Source of the DNA: Polytrichum commune | Taxonomy: Eukaryota; Streptophyta; Polytrichopsida; Polytrichales; Polytrichaceae | NCBI GenBank assembly: GCA_950295325.1 | Contig: OX485804.1 | Span: 36,952,001 to 37,016,000, forward strand | Length of the DNA stretch: 64,000 nt | Direction of reading: 5' to 3' | Shown: one piece after another, positions 35,601 to 47,290 of the stretch | Position numbering within the stretch: the first letter of the stretch is position 1 | Layout of the letters: each line of letters begins with the position of its first letter | Notes under the pieces: model-generated | Told to the model about the DNA's origin: nothing | The model's input: the letters and a program-made list of their open reading frames with translations, nothing else | The model's database searches: none | Translations under genes and position numbers: made by a program

Positions 35601-36600
35601 CTGATTTCACATTCTTGTGTCAATGTGCCCTATTATTTTGCAAAACATGAACGCTTCTGTAAACCCCTACTGCCTGAGCGGGCGGATAAGTCCGTCATTA
35701 ATAATGAATGACTAGTGAATGACTAATGAGCGACTAATGACCGACTCGTGCATGACTCATAAATGACTTATGAGCGACTGGCTAGCGACTTGGGAAGGAG
35801 TAGTGAATGACTTATGAGCGACTAGTTAGAGACTAGTTACTGACTATTGAATGACTGGTTGGATGTACAGGCAATGGAAAGTGGAACAGGAGGCGAATCC
35901 GAACGTTTCGCCTTTTGAAAACTGGATTAAAGATGTAGTACGCAATAACCCTGTTGACCCGAATGATGAGGATGACATGGATAGGGTTCTGATGTGCAAC
36001 AGACCGTCGCAGTTAGCCACACGATATACGAGGATGAAGGCATATGGAAACCACTTTCGGGTGGAGGACCAACAATCAAGGGCGTTAAAAACTTACGATA
36101 GCGGTGTTGCCTCTGTGTTTCACATGCCCTCCGTGGGTTCGGGGGAGGTGACATTGAATTATGTGGGAGTACTAAAGGATATACTAAAATTGAACTATGG
36201 GCCAATTCGTACACCTGTCATACTTCTTAGGTGCGAGTGGATGAAGCAAGTTGACAATCGGGGCAACCCAACGTATGTAAGAGATGAGGCTGGATTCATG
36301 GTCGTGAATTTCCGCCACAGGGTTCCTCAAATGTTGGATCCGTTCATATTTCCCAGCCAAGCGACTCAAGTATTTTGGTCAGACGAAGTGCGGAAACCGG
36401 GTTGGAAAGTAGTTTTGGCAAAGGAGGCACGCTCTCAAAGACATGAACAGAGCACACAAGATGTCTTCATCACCACCTCCGAAGAAACGGATGGCATGCA
36501 GTTGGCAAACCGTGTCCCTCCCCCGCCCACCACAACGTCATTGGTGGGAGCCATAGAACTATCAGATTCCGATAACTCTTTAGCACTAGCTAAATTTTAG
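32605..36600 (+). CDS. TNP2-type CACTA transposase (three exons, one nonsense codon)
   Basis: Exons 32605-34353, 34681-35579 and 35871-36600, with phases matching at GTATATG..TTTCCAG and GTGAGTG..TGTACAG. Exon 1 has the transposase-associated N-terminal domain (CPCAKCKGR..VKDHLIRNG), an acidic stretch with a Pro run over a C14 tract (32966-32979), then the TNP2 core: HACQGGCVLFRG, CPKCKKPRY, DGVNPF, YNIPPWL, LWTIHDFPGYGTVAG. Exon 2 (LDVMHCEANFSKNIL, then the DUF4218-like part) has a TAA at 35536-35538 where Gln is expected (CAC TAA TAT). Exon 3 is the DUF4216-like part (YDSGVASVF, LNYGPIRTPVILLRCEW). The start was chosen at the ATG after a CAG acceptor-like site at 32598. Confidence 0.82.
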
Positions 36601-37506
36601 GTGATTGTGTTTACAAAAGCCTAGCTGGGGTCACAAATGTCCTTAGTGGTTGTATTTAACAATATTGTGACTGAACTACAACTCCACTATGACTCAGACG
36701 TCCACGTCATCGAGTACATGACATGATAAATGAAAGGGATTGTTCTTGCCCAACGCCCTCCATTGAAGCCATGATTTCAGACCTGCATCATATGTGCACA
36801 TTGGCAATGTATATCTTCCATATATGTACTTGCAATCTGTTGGGGAGTCATAGTTAAGTATGGGTTGGTGAAGGGCAACACAGAAATGACTGCACAGTTA
36901 CTATGTGAGAGTTGTCTTGGCACGTCACACTGGCATGGATGAGGTGGACGATGAATAACTAACCGTAAACCAAAAGTTGCACACGTCATCCACGAGTCAT
37001 TTCAGTAACTGAACAATGACTAAACGCTTGTACACGTCATCCCAATCTTGGCGGGCGAGTGAGTCAGTCATTGAGCTAGAAACTCGTAGTCATTCTTTTG
37101 ACATGTCACTATTATCGAGAATAATTTTCACTCAATTAATCCCTAATTTCCACATCATTAGAGGCATGTAAGTGCCACATCACATATTTGTGTTATTTTT
37201 AAATAACCCTAAACACGTAGTCGTTTAATCACGACCAGACAATGACTAACAGTCAGCCACGTCAAGATATTCTATCCACGACATGCACGAATGGATGTAG
37301 TGGATGAAATTTGTTAGACATAAAATGAGTATGATGTGTGGTCGTCAACAGAGTTCATCTTTAGTCAGTTAAATGACTAAACAATGACTCGCGTGTTAGC
37401 CACGTCACACAAGCGGACTTCATCAGGCATCACAGTCGTTTAATGAGTTGTTTAGGACACTAAGTCATTGATACCATGGTTGGAATGGACAAGGTTTGTT
37501 GTAGTG
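36601..37506. promoter_or_regulatory. Right subterminal region of CACTA
   Basis: Scattered AATGACTAAA, GTCGTTTAA and CACGTCA words, many in inverse orientation to the left end, lead to the terminal TTGTAGTG. No gene is visible. Confidence 0.6.
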
Positions 37507-40500
37507 TTTCCGATAATCTACGCATACTCTTAACTTTCCATTTTTCTTTGGTACTATTACTATTGGTGAAAGCCATTCCGCTCTATCTACCGGGTATATG
37601 AATCCGGCCTTGAGCAATTTGTCGATCTCCTCTTTCACCTTCGCCGCATAATTTGGATTCATTCGATATCGACTTTGCTTGATCGGCTTGGTATTTGGTT
37701 TGAGTTCTATCTTATGCTCACAAATGTGAGGTGGTATTCCTTTCATATCCTCATACGTCCATGCGAACACATCCTTATAATCCCTTAGTATCTCAATTAC
37801 TTGGTTTTCATAGGTAGGGTCAAGTTCCTTTCCTATTCGTACCATTTTGGGATCCTCCGTTGTCCCAAGGTTAATCTCCTTTATCATGTCTTCATCTTCA
37901 ATAGTCCATCCGGCGATTGTTTTCCCTTTCACCGCTTCGGATGCCGGTGTTCGATCGATCGCTTGTTCTCCTTCTTTCATCTCATAAAAGTGAGATGGAT
38001 AAACCGGTCTCTCTCCCATGTCTTCCTTTTGTTTTGGAGTTCCTTCTTTGAGCTTAGGGACTTGTTTCTCCTTCTTCTTGGTATTTGCTTTGAGTCCCTT
38101 TTTGTTGATATTCTCCACATTTTCTCCTTCGATGCTTGTCATAACCATATTGCATTCGGTTTCATATAATAGCTTCAATCCATCTAGTTCCACATCGGCT
38201 ATGTGGTGTAAACTTGGATAAGCTTGATAAACTACTTGTTCCTCTTCATCGGTTAATCCGGCTTCCCAATCAAATCCTTCGATATTGATTGGTCTTGATG
38301 AATCCGGAAGCTTTGGTCTTCGATTAGTACCAATACATACATCTATTCCATTTTGATACAAAATTAGTTGACTCTTTCCCCAATCATGCTTGGCACGTGC
38401 TTGCTTAAGCCATGGTCGTCCAAGTAGCATGGAGTAACTATTCTCTTGATTCTCCATCCTTATCACCGTCACGGTGATCTTAAAAGTTAATCCTCCAATA
38501 TTGATTTTCAAATTCTTGATGATCCCAAGTGGCGTTACCTTCCTTTGATCCGCCATTTTGATCGTAAATGGTGCCACTTCAAGTTGTTTCTCCATTCCTA
38601 ATTTGTCCATCAAAGTGTCCGTAATAATGTTCACTCCCGATCCTCCATCTAGTAATACGTTAGATATTCGCCGATTCTTAGTCCATACCGCTATCATCGG
38701 CATCTCTTCATCAAAGTCTTTCGTGGCTACGAGATACGTTTGAGGTACTTCTCTCTCATCTCGCCCGTTCGTGTAAATTGCTTCCATTACTTTTCTTTTG
38801 CAATAAGGGGCTATCTCCAAAAGTTGCCCTATCGTTATATTTGCTTGAGTTGAATCTAGTACTTTTCGAATAATTTGTCCTACCCTTGATCGGGGTTCTT
38901 CTTCCGTCGCTTTTCTCCTAGACGACGTCCGGTACTCCGTTGCAAGATCTTCTGGCTCTAAAAGATCTTCGCCCGCTTCCCGTTGTATCTTCTTAATCGT
39001 ATTCGTTACTTGGCGGTATATCTCCCGCTTCTTCCTCCATTCCGAGTCCTCCGGTGCATCCCGCACCTCCTGTGACTCATTTTCCTTTCGCCTCATCATG
39101 GGCTCATTCTCATTTTCACTAAGCTCTTCGCTTTCTTCATCGTGAATCTCCCGATTCTTCTTCCGTTCTAAGTCCTCCGGTGCATCCCGCACCTCCTGTG
39201 ACTTAAGTTCCTTTCGCCTTCTCCTTGGCGTCTTCGTGTTACCGGTTTCTCCATGGTGAATCTCCCGATTCTTCTTCCATGTTAAGTCATCCGGTGCATC
39301 CCGCACCTCCTGTGACATTTGCTCATCTTCACTATCATCATCCATAACCTTTATGGTGTTCTCACCATCTTCATCATCACTATTCTCCGAGTCTTCGCTC
39401 TTTCTATCATCTCCATTATCTTCATCTTCCGATTCACTCTCTTCCTTAGAGTTTTCTTTCGCCGCTCTTTGGGCTCTCGTCATCACACACACACTTGGTG
39501 TCACTACATTTGCCGCCACCATGGGCTTCTTCGCGTAATCATTCGCTTCTTCTTGATGTTTCCTAAACAATAAGCATTCCGGTTTTCTATGACCCTGTTG
39601 ATGACAATAATAGCACTCGTCGGCGTTGCCTTCCCGTCGCGGTAGGCCAGTGTACCCGATTCTCAGCGCAACCTTTTGGCTCATATTGTCCATCACCTCC
39701 CTGGGGTATTCCAATCTCCCGTGATTAATGGGTCCTCTAGGGCCGCCCTGATAGGGGTATTCTTCTTCCCTTGGGTAGTATTGGCTTCGGTAGGGGTATG
39801 TCGCTTCCCTCCGGTAATTGTCGTACGGGTACCGATCTCCTCTTCGGTATTCCTGCCCGTTATAGGGGTATCCTTCATCCCTTAGCTTATCCCTCCCTTG
39901 ATAGGGGTATCTCATATCTCGCCGATTCTCCCCGAACCGCGGTCTCTCTTCATCTCTAAATCTCGGAGGCTCGGCTCCCGCCCTTCTCCGGTTGTTGTTC
40001 AATTGTGGTTGTACTTGATTCACTCCAAATCTCCTTTCTCGCCTTCTTCCATCATAAACGCATTCATTTGTATTGTGTGTAGTGCTATTGCAATTCGAGC
40101 AACTCTTTAATTGGCACTCATTTGAATAATGGCCTTCGTTGCGGCATCTCCGGCAAGTGACTCCCGTCCTAAACTTCCGAGTGCCGATGGCTAGTTCCTC
40201 TATCTCTTGTTTAAGGGCCTTTAAATCATCCTTAGTAACATCGGCCTTCTTAGCCTTTCCCTTTTTCTTCCTTCTTCTTGCATCATCATCGGAATCGCTA
40301 CTTGAATCTCCACTTGATTCGTCTTCCTTCATCCTTTCTTTCTTAGTCTTGCTCATCTCAATCTTTCGTGCCGAAGCTAGTGCTTCCTCCAAAGTATCAC
40401 TTGGTAGAATGTTCACATATTTTTCGTATTCTTTCCTTAGTCCATTTATGAACCAAGTTTTTCTAATTTGTTCTCCCGGTGCGGGTTGGATCTTTGCGGC

Positions 40501-41457
40501 CGCTACCATTACTCGTTCATAAAATTCTTCCACCGATTCATCTTTCTTTTGCTTTACATGTGACAAGTTGTTGATGATCTTCCCTTCCAATTTGGTTGAT
40601 CGGAATCGTTGGATAAAAGTTGTCTTTAAATCGTTCCAATTCACAAAGTGATTCGCGGGAAATTGAGTGTACCATTCTAGTGCCTTCTTTTTAAGAGTCA
40701 CCGGAAACAATCTTAGTTTCTCCGCATCGGTTCTTTCTTGATTGGCATGACATATATTGACATACTCTTGTATGTAAGTGTCCGGATCCTCTTTTCCTTT
40801 GTATGTAGGAAGAGGTATCTTCCCTCTTCTAGGCGGGGGTGGTGCTCCTCCCGACATGGCTATAGTTCCACTTCCTCTTCCTCCTCCGGAACCTCCAATA
40901 TTCGTCCCTAATGACGTTGTTCCGGATCTTGTTGTGCTATTAATGGGTACTCTATAGTCAAATAATTGTTCACTAGCCCTTTCTTGTTGCAAAAATTCTT
41001 CAAATGTTTGGTTGACTTGTCTTGATGTTGGTTCCTCACTTTGAGTTGTTGTTGAATTTTCATTCTCTACTATGCTTTCTTGTGTGTCTTGATCAAAATT
41101 AATATTCCGGGGTATCCCTTCTCTAGTGTTCGTTTCAAATGTTCCTAATGGAGTGACGGTGTCTCTTTGCTCTTCTCTATTTATATTTTCGTATTCATAG
41201 GGTGATGGTCGGTCTAGGTTATCGTTTGTTAGTGATGGGGATGGTGATCTAGATATATCAAGACCTTCGGCTCTTTGTCTTGCCCGTCTCTCGTATCGTT
41301 CCGCTCTCTCTCTTCTTTGCCTCTCGGCTCTTCCTTCCTCGCTATTGGGGTTTACTCCATGTTGCATACGGTTAATGTGCTTACGTTCGGCCTCGGCCTC
41401 TCTCCTAGATGGCGGCGAACGACTTCGCTCCCTAGTGTCTTCCTCTTCGTCGTACAT
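37507..41457 (-). CDS. Gag, protease and RT start of the large gypsy element
   Basis: An unbroken frame of ~1316 codons down to the CACTA insertion; pol then continues at 18269. In order: Ser/Arg/Glu-rich N-terminus, gag domain (~210-370, FPVTLKKKALEWYTQFPANH), an acidic/Lys stretch, and three CCHC knuckles (CRRCRNEGHYSNEC, CSNCNSTTHNTNEC ~435-466, CYYCHQQGHRKPEC ~615). Between them lie five or six YPY motifs (~515-570). Next come three repeats of SQEVRDAP(E/D)D..(K/R)K(N/K)REI (~715-815). The aspartic protease has VLLDGGSGVNII (~934) and MLLGRPWL. RT begins with IPPHICEHKIEL and SPIVIVPKKNGKLRVCVDY. Unlike the downstream pol parts, it has no stop. Confidence 0.88.
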
Positions 41458-41740
41458 TAACGCTACTTAGCATGATCTTAGACCACCCTAGTTGGCCCTC
41501 CCAGCTTCAACTATGTGCATTCTATATTCATCCTTTCGCTAGTACGGTTCTTAGGACACACTATTCTTCTTGACTCAATTAGTTTTCTCTTCCTCTTCGT
41601 CGTACATTAACACTACTTAGCATGATCTTAGACCACCCTAGTTGGCCCTCCCGGCTTCAACTATGTGCATTCTATATTCATCCTTTCGCTAGTACGACTC
41701 TTAGGACAAACTATCTCTTAATCTAATTTTCTCTTCCTCC
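41438..41740 (-). repeat. 150-bp tandem duplication over the gag start
   Basis: The segment containing the gag start (ATG at 41457) and ~140 bp upstream is repeated once, with a second ATG at 41607. The upstream ATG opens a 10-codon frame, MYDEEEEKTN, whose first six residues match gag except that it soon stops. The copies differ at few positions. Confidence 0.75.
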
Positions 41741-41759
41741 CCAATGGATTCTTAAAATT

Positions 41760-42991
41760 TCACTCGTTTAACTTGATCAACCCTCGCTCACTATTTTCCA
41801 ATTTCTCTAGTCCGTTGTAAAGTTTTATCATTACCCTTTTGAAGTACAAGTTGTATGATAATCCCTCTTGCGGGTAGTGGTACCCTCTATGACTTGTGGC
41901 GCCTTTTGCCCACCTTCCGATTCCAATTCTCCTGTGATTCCACACTTTTGAGAATATCTTTGCTTGTAGTTCTTCCGGTAGTTCGTAGATTCTCCTCTCG
42001 AACTCCGATCGATAAGTAAATCCGATTTGTTTCTTGATAAAGTTCTTGGTTGCTTTTGTCTTATAAACTTTGTGCATGTTCCACATCAAATCATGGAACC
42101 TCTTTACTCCTTCATATTGAGTTAGTACCTTTTCGTCCCAACTAAACTTCGGGTACTCCCAAGGCCAATGACTCACAATTCCTTTAGTGTCAATGTCTTC
42201 TATAGTATCATCAATCACGTATACTCCTTTCACGTTTGATCTCTCAATTTTTCTCAAAATCGCCCTTTCAACATGTGAGGCTTCAAGTGGTCCGATTAAA
42301 TGCTTCTCTTCGGATCCTTCTTCTAATCTTTCTCGTAAGTTATCGCGGCAATGGATATTCTCAAACCAAGGAATCATTGATTGTAGCCGGTACCATTACT
42401 CGTGTGTAGTATAGGTCGTAAAAGAACCCTTCTAGATTATAATGGTACCCACTTTGTTTTGTTGTTCCCGGCATGCATTCCCACAATGTATCCTTGCTTT
42501 TGTTCCACACTTTAGAAAAGATGATGGCTTGTAATTCTTCGGGTAAGTCCTTGATTCTTCTCTCAAACTCCGATCGGTACGTGAAACTAATCCGTCTTTC
42601 TTCAAAACTTCTCCACGCTTGATCGATGTATACTCGGTTCATACATACCATTAAGTCACGACATCGTTTGGTGCTAATCCATTCTTCCGCTTTGTTAGAT
42701 TCTTTGATGTAATCGGGATATTCCCACGGCCAACTTGATATTAGTTCCTTTTGGTCGTTCACTATCTTCTCCTTTGATTTAACGTTCCAATTTTGCTTGT
42801 TGTTCATTGGAAATTTCTCCCGTTGTGTGCCACAATTTGTAAAGTAGGGATTCCTCAATCTCCACTTGATAGAATTTCTCTTGAGTTTCGGTCTCCTTGA
42901 GTATCGCCTCGCAAAAAGTGATGAAGTTTAATTCATTCAACGTATCACGTATCTCCCGGTCGTCTTCCGTATGTCTCTTCTCATTTGACAT
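41760..42991 (-). pseudogene. Pre-gag ORF1 with duplicated domain
   Basis: Three overlapping frames (42991-42779, 42858-42361, 42377-41760) look like one ORF with two frameshifts. They contain two copies of a ~105-aa module: SWPWEYPDYIKE..RCRDLM..MN.VY..FTYRSEFERRIKDLPEELQAIIFSKVWN..GYHYNLEGFFYDLYY and HWPWEYPKFSWD..FHDLM..FTYRSEFERRIYELPEELQAKIFSKVWN..GYHYPQEGLSYNLYF. It lies between the PBS and gag, as the ORF1 of Ogre elements does. The function of ORF1 is unknown and I see no known domain. Confidence 0.6.
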
Positions 42992-43171
42992 TCTTACTAG
43001 TAAGGCGCATTATCTCCGAATCGTGTTAAGTTCCAATTGGTAGATATGACGTTGCGGTTATCCGCTCTTCTTGGCGTAATTCTCCACGTGCTTAGTTAAC
43101 GCATTCGCCAAGAACCTCCGCTTTCGTCCCTTTCACACTTAAAATCACCGAGACACATTAATGGCAAGAAT

Positions 43172-43189
43172 TCCCCAGCATGGTCGCCA
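43172..43189 (-). promoter_or_regulatory. Primer binding site
   Basis: TGGCGACCATGCTGGGGA starts three bases inside the 5' LTR on the minus strand. It would pair with a tRNA ending in ..GTCGCCA; an Arg tRNA is my guess from similar Tat/Ogre sites. Confidence 0.8.
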
Positions 43190-43192
43190 AAG

Positions 43193-45441
43193 TGATGCAC
43201 CCCGTGGGTCGTTCCCTTGTAATTTAGCTCAAGAAGACTCACGGTGAGACATCACGTAAATTTATATTCGCTTGAGAACTACCGTGCCTCATTAATATGT
43301 TCGGTCTCTAATTAATAATCCCTCTCTTCTCCTTATGATATGAATATAATTATTGGAGTGAACACAATCTCATTATCTTAATTCTTATTCTCAATGTACG
43401 GCATCATTGATAATAAGAACCATTAGATTTAAAGAAAGATTCAAGAGGTGTAACAATATTCTTGATAATAATATAGTTTTTTTATAAATCATATGAGTCT
43501 TTAAGACTCGTAATTCATAAGCATAAATCACATAAACGATAGTATCTTATAATGATGAAGAAGATCTAATATTCTTGAATCTTCCTTTTTAAACTCAAGT
43601 GTTACTACTTATAATATTGTAACTTGACATGTATGCATATAGTATTTATAATTTCGTGAACACATCATTGATTGTTTTACAATGTCACGTTTAACATTCA
43701 AAGTGTTTTAATGACAAGAATAATTATAACTCTCTTGAGGTTTATTCAAGAGAAAGAACTCCTCTTTGATTGTTAATGACATCCAACAACTCACAAAGTA
43801 TCTTAAGAGAAGAAGCACTTTTTCTACAAAGTGTTTCTTGATGACGAGAAGATAAACCTATCTCTCTTGAGTTTTGCTCAAGAGAGAGAGAGAGATCTTC
43901 TCTTGAATAGACAATCCTTCAAATTGTAATGACATCCAACAACTCACAAAGAATCTTAAAGTAAGAAGCTTCAATAACAATTGTAGTAAGTAGATTATCT
44001 TATATCAATATTACTTTATTCATATGTATTCAAATTTTGATATGAATTAATGTCTTCATCATTTTTGTTAATCATATGTTCAACAATCAATATGTAGTAT
44101 AATATGTATAATACTTATAAGTCAATCATGTAGTTTTCAATAATAAGCTCCTCCTCTTTTGAAGGAGTTGCAATCGTTAAGTTGTTTTGTTTAAATCATA
44201 ACATGCATATAATTCTTCAATCATTCAATCACATGTATATTTATAATTCCCTTTTGAGGAGATCAATGATAAGTTCCGCTTTGAGAGATAATCTTGTTTC
44301 CTTCACTCAAGTTGACAATCGCTTTCTCAATTCAATCTCTCTTAAAGTCCCATTGATTCTCCAATTTGTCTTGAGCGCTTTGTTCTCACCCTCACACTAT
44401 CTTTTGAGTTCTTTCTCAAAAGAGTCTACTCAATCTACTCTACTCTCGGTTGCTCAATCACTTAAGCTACAAAGTACCATTGACGACTCGTAGTTCAAAT
44501 TGAGAGAGGTAGAAAGATCACACGCATTTGTAGAAAAGATAAGTGTATTGCAAAAGTTCCTCGAGAGGAGAGTTACAAAAGCTTCAAGTGATTCTTGACA
44601 CTCAAATTTAAGATAACTTCGTTGTGTAGAAAATGAGGTAATAGTCTCCTAATTTGCTTCCCTTATATAGTCTTCTCTTTCTAATCCAAAATCTTCATTA
44701 AGAGTGGTTGTGATCTCCACTTTTCTAAATAACTATCTATCTTCAAAATATGTAGATGTTAACTAACTTAAACAGTTATAACCGTTTTACCATTTGAATG
44801 TTCAAGTCTCTAAGATTCTATTATATCCTTGTCGTGGCCACATTGTAATTCCTTTTGAGAATACAATCAAGTCTTCACATTTGCTTGATTCCAATGATTT
44901 GTATTAAACATACTAGTAGAATCTATTCTTGTCCTATATGCTCATAATGCATCTTCATAATGCCTCCCTAACTTAATATTCCAAAATGCTTATATATTCC
45001 GTAATCATACTCTTCAAAATTCCTACATCCCCATATACTCCTTAATCATGCCTCTTTATATAGTCATTGATTCTCAAAATCACTTGCACTTAGACTAATG
45101 CATATAATCCTAGTCCTACATAATGTCCCTATATATCCTTATAATCTCCCATATAAGTCTTTACAAAGTTCCCCCTTTCTAATACTAAGTTCCCTTTGCT
45201 AAGCTGCCGGGTACCTATTGCCGCGGGTAAAGGACCCTGTAACCGCGCGACTCCCTTGTAACTCCGTGACAAAGGGGGCCTAAACCCGTGCACGAGCCTA
45301 AGGCCGTGGCCGAGCGTCCTCTTCGACCGGGACTCCATTCTTCTCTTCCAGCGTTCTCTCTCGGTGCGGCTCTTCAATCTTCGGTGTCTCCAATTTACTT
45401 GTTTAGCTTCCACCCTAAGTGCTAAGCTTTTGTACTCAACA
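43193..45441 (-). repeat. 5' LTR of the large gypsy element
   Basis: 2249 bp, the same length as the left copy and identical in all parts I compared. TATA-like ACTATATAAG lies at 44671-44662. A diverged third member of this LTR family at 62066-64000 keeps the TATA and the following sequence. Confidence 0.92.
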
Positions 45442-46120
45442 CAAATGTACGTCCTAAACATTTTTGGGGAGTTATTAAAAAGATTTAAAAAAAAAAAAAA
45501 CTTGATCGATTAGTTCACTAACAAAATTAGAGGGGTAATTAACCTTAGGACATTAGACTTTGACACTCACCTCGGGGTGAGTCTCCAAGTCTTGGGAGTT
45601 TTTACATTTGATGCTTAGATTAGATTGTTAGTTTAGAAAGTTTGTTTTTATTATCGCTTGAGTCACGGTCGAGGGGAGTGCTAATTTGGAGGGGGATGCG
45701 ATTGCTCGAGGTACAAAATTTCTTCAAAGTGAATTGGTAACTAATTAATGAATGATTTTTGTACTCGTGGTTGTCGTTATCCGTTGTAGAGGATAATTCC
45801 TTAGTCATAGCATAGCATTGGAGACAAGAGGGTGATGCCTCGGTATTTGATGTGCTGCATGACGACGGTCAGTCCCTCACTCTCGGTATTGTGGCGAGTG
45901 TTAGTTGGAAGGAAGGTTTTAGAGGTGATGTTCTAGCCCGACCAAAAATTGATATAAGCATGCCTATCCCCTGTTTGGGATTGTTCATCTAAGTGGGCTT
46001 GCAGATTCTCTTCCTCACCTTCCTAATTTTTAATTTACACCAAGAAAAGTGATAATGTTAATGAGTGAAGGTAGTGAGGAGTATAATTGGTCAAGTGAGG
46101 ATTGATCAATTATTTGGGGA
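45442..46120 (+). other. Leader-like region of the second gypsy unit
   Basis: AT-rich, with no ORF or recognised motif beyond an A14 run near 45485. Its position between the presumed 5' LTR and PBS (3758-3780, displaced by the big gypsy insertion) and gag makes it a likely 5' UTR. This is inferred. Confidence 0.35.
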
Positions 46121-46588
46121 ATGCAAGGTAAGACTCGATCCCAAAAACCATGCTTGACATTGGGATTAGAAAGATCTAAACGTAGAAGAAGATCATCTAG
46201 GATTAGTGTAGGCGATGTTGTGGACGATGTTGATGTTAGATTAGAAAGTTATTTGAATGTTGAACCTAGTTTTAGTCCATTGTTAGAGACATTAGAAGAC
46301 GAGATTAGAGTGGAGGAAGAGGTAACTCCCTCTAATTTGATTGGTGAGATAGCATCGGATATTTGTACGTCTAGGGAAGAAATTCCGATATACATTGATA
46401 GAGAATTAGTAGAGGATCCACCGGTTGACATGGCACGACGAGGGGATGACGAGGGTCCTATATCGGCCAAATTCACCACCTTTAAGCGTCCTAGTCCGGG
46501 TGATGGTTTTGAGACTCGCATATGTCACACCAAAAGTAACAACATAAGATATAAGTCCCATCTCAATGAACCCCCAACTTCTCTTAAG

Positions 46589-46740
46589 TCATGATATTTT
46601 ATTAATGCAATTTTTTTGAGTGGGTATAGCATTGGCCGCCTCAAGGGTCCATCCCACGGCCTTAGCTACACATGCTCTTAAGGACTTCCCTCTTGAAACC
46701 TTAGTTTTGGCCGTTGATTCTTCACTAATGCTTGTCCCTC
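46589..46740 (-). CDS. Micro-ORF of GAGCCC LTR (copy C)
   Basis: The conserved core is SEESTAKTKVSRGKSLRACV, then AKAVGWTLEAANA, ending NKIS over AATAAAATATCATGA. The frame is open upstream to an ATG at 46873, but the MxST-type start of the other copies is out of frame, suggesting one indel. Differences from copy 0 in the core fall mostly on third positions (about 3:4:9). Confidence 0.4.
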
Positions 46741-47054
46741 GCTGAAGTTGTGACTTGTTGACTCTATGTGATGAGTACACAAGTGTTAAAAAACATTCAT
46801 CACTTAGCGTTACATCCTCTTCCGCAATTCTTCGCCATTCACTCCTAAGTTCGTTCATTCTTCGCCATGGCACCCTTAAGTGCTTGATTACAATCCCAAC
46901 AACTTAACTACAAGTTCCCCACCTTGATATCATCTTATGATGCCTTGTAGTCAACTCCCTAGCTCAATGTTCATTACCTAATTGGCATTAGGTAATATTC
47001 TTATTAACTAACTATGACCCAATCTAATGTCTCAGCTGTCTAACTTCTGAACCC

Positions 47055-47290
47055 AATACTGTATTTCCAGCCCCTAAATACTGTATTTCCAGCAACTAAA
47101 TACTGTAGTTCCATAGCTAAATATTGTATTTCCAGCAACTAACCCTCTGACTAAATACTGTATTTCCAGCAACTAAATACCGTAGTTCCAGCAACTAAAT
47201 ACTGTAGTTCCAGCAGCTAAATACTGTATTTCCAGCAACTAACCCTCTGACTAAATACTGTATTTCCAGCAACTAAATATTGTATTTCCC
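47055..47290 (-). repeat. Minisatellite in LTR copy C
   Basis: About ten copies of a 21-23-bp unit, AACTAAATACTGTATTTCCAGC as read on the plus strand. Confidence 0.85.

Larger units (their letters stand above)
18270..37506. mobile_element. Large CACTA (En/Spm-like) transposon
   Basis: Starts CACTACAAG and ends TTGTAGTG, with TTT duplications at 18267-18269 and 37507-37509. Length 19,237 bp. Subterminal regions are packed with GTCGTTT/TAGTCGTT words on the left and the complementary AACGACTA/AATGACTA words on the right, as expected for transposase-binding arrays. It holds two divergent genes: TNP2-like (plus) and TNPA/TNP1-like (minus). It is inserted in the RT finger domain of the gypsy element. 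A solo LTR lies inside the minus-strand gene. Confidence 0.9.
3972..45441 (-). mobile_element. Ty3/gypsy LTR retrotransposon, Tat/Ogre-like, with nested insertions
   Basis: Two 2249-bp direct repeats (3972-6220 and 43193-45441), each starting TG and ending CA on either strand, flank minus-strand retroviral genes. The order is 5' LTR, PBS, ORF1, gag-protease-RT, RNase H, integrase array and core, long 3' ORF, polypurine tract, 3' LTR. The full span is 41,470 bp, or about 18.1 kb without the four direct insertions. Large size and an extra ORF before gag are known traits of Ogre/Tat elements; the lineage is my inference and needs an RT tree. Flanking pentamers are CAAAG and CAAAT, an imperfect TSD. 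Coding regions carry stops, frameshifts and insertions, so this copy is defective. Confidence 0.85.

Noticed and set aside
47055-47290. CRISPR-like regular repeats
   Set aside because: The units are contiguous without unique spacers, and the genome is a plant. The same holds for all minisatellites in the window.
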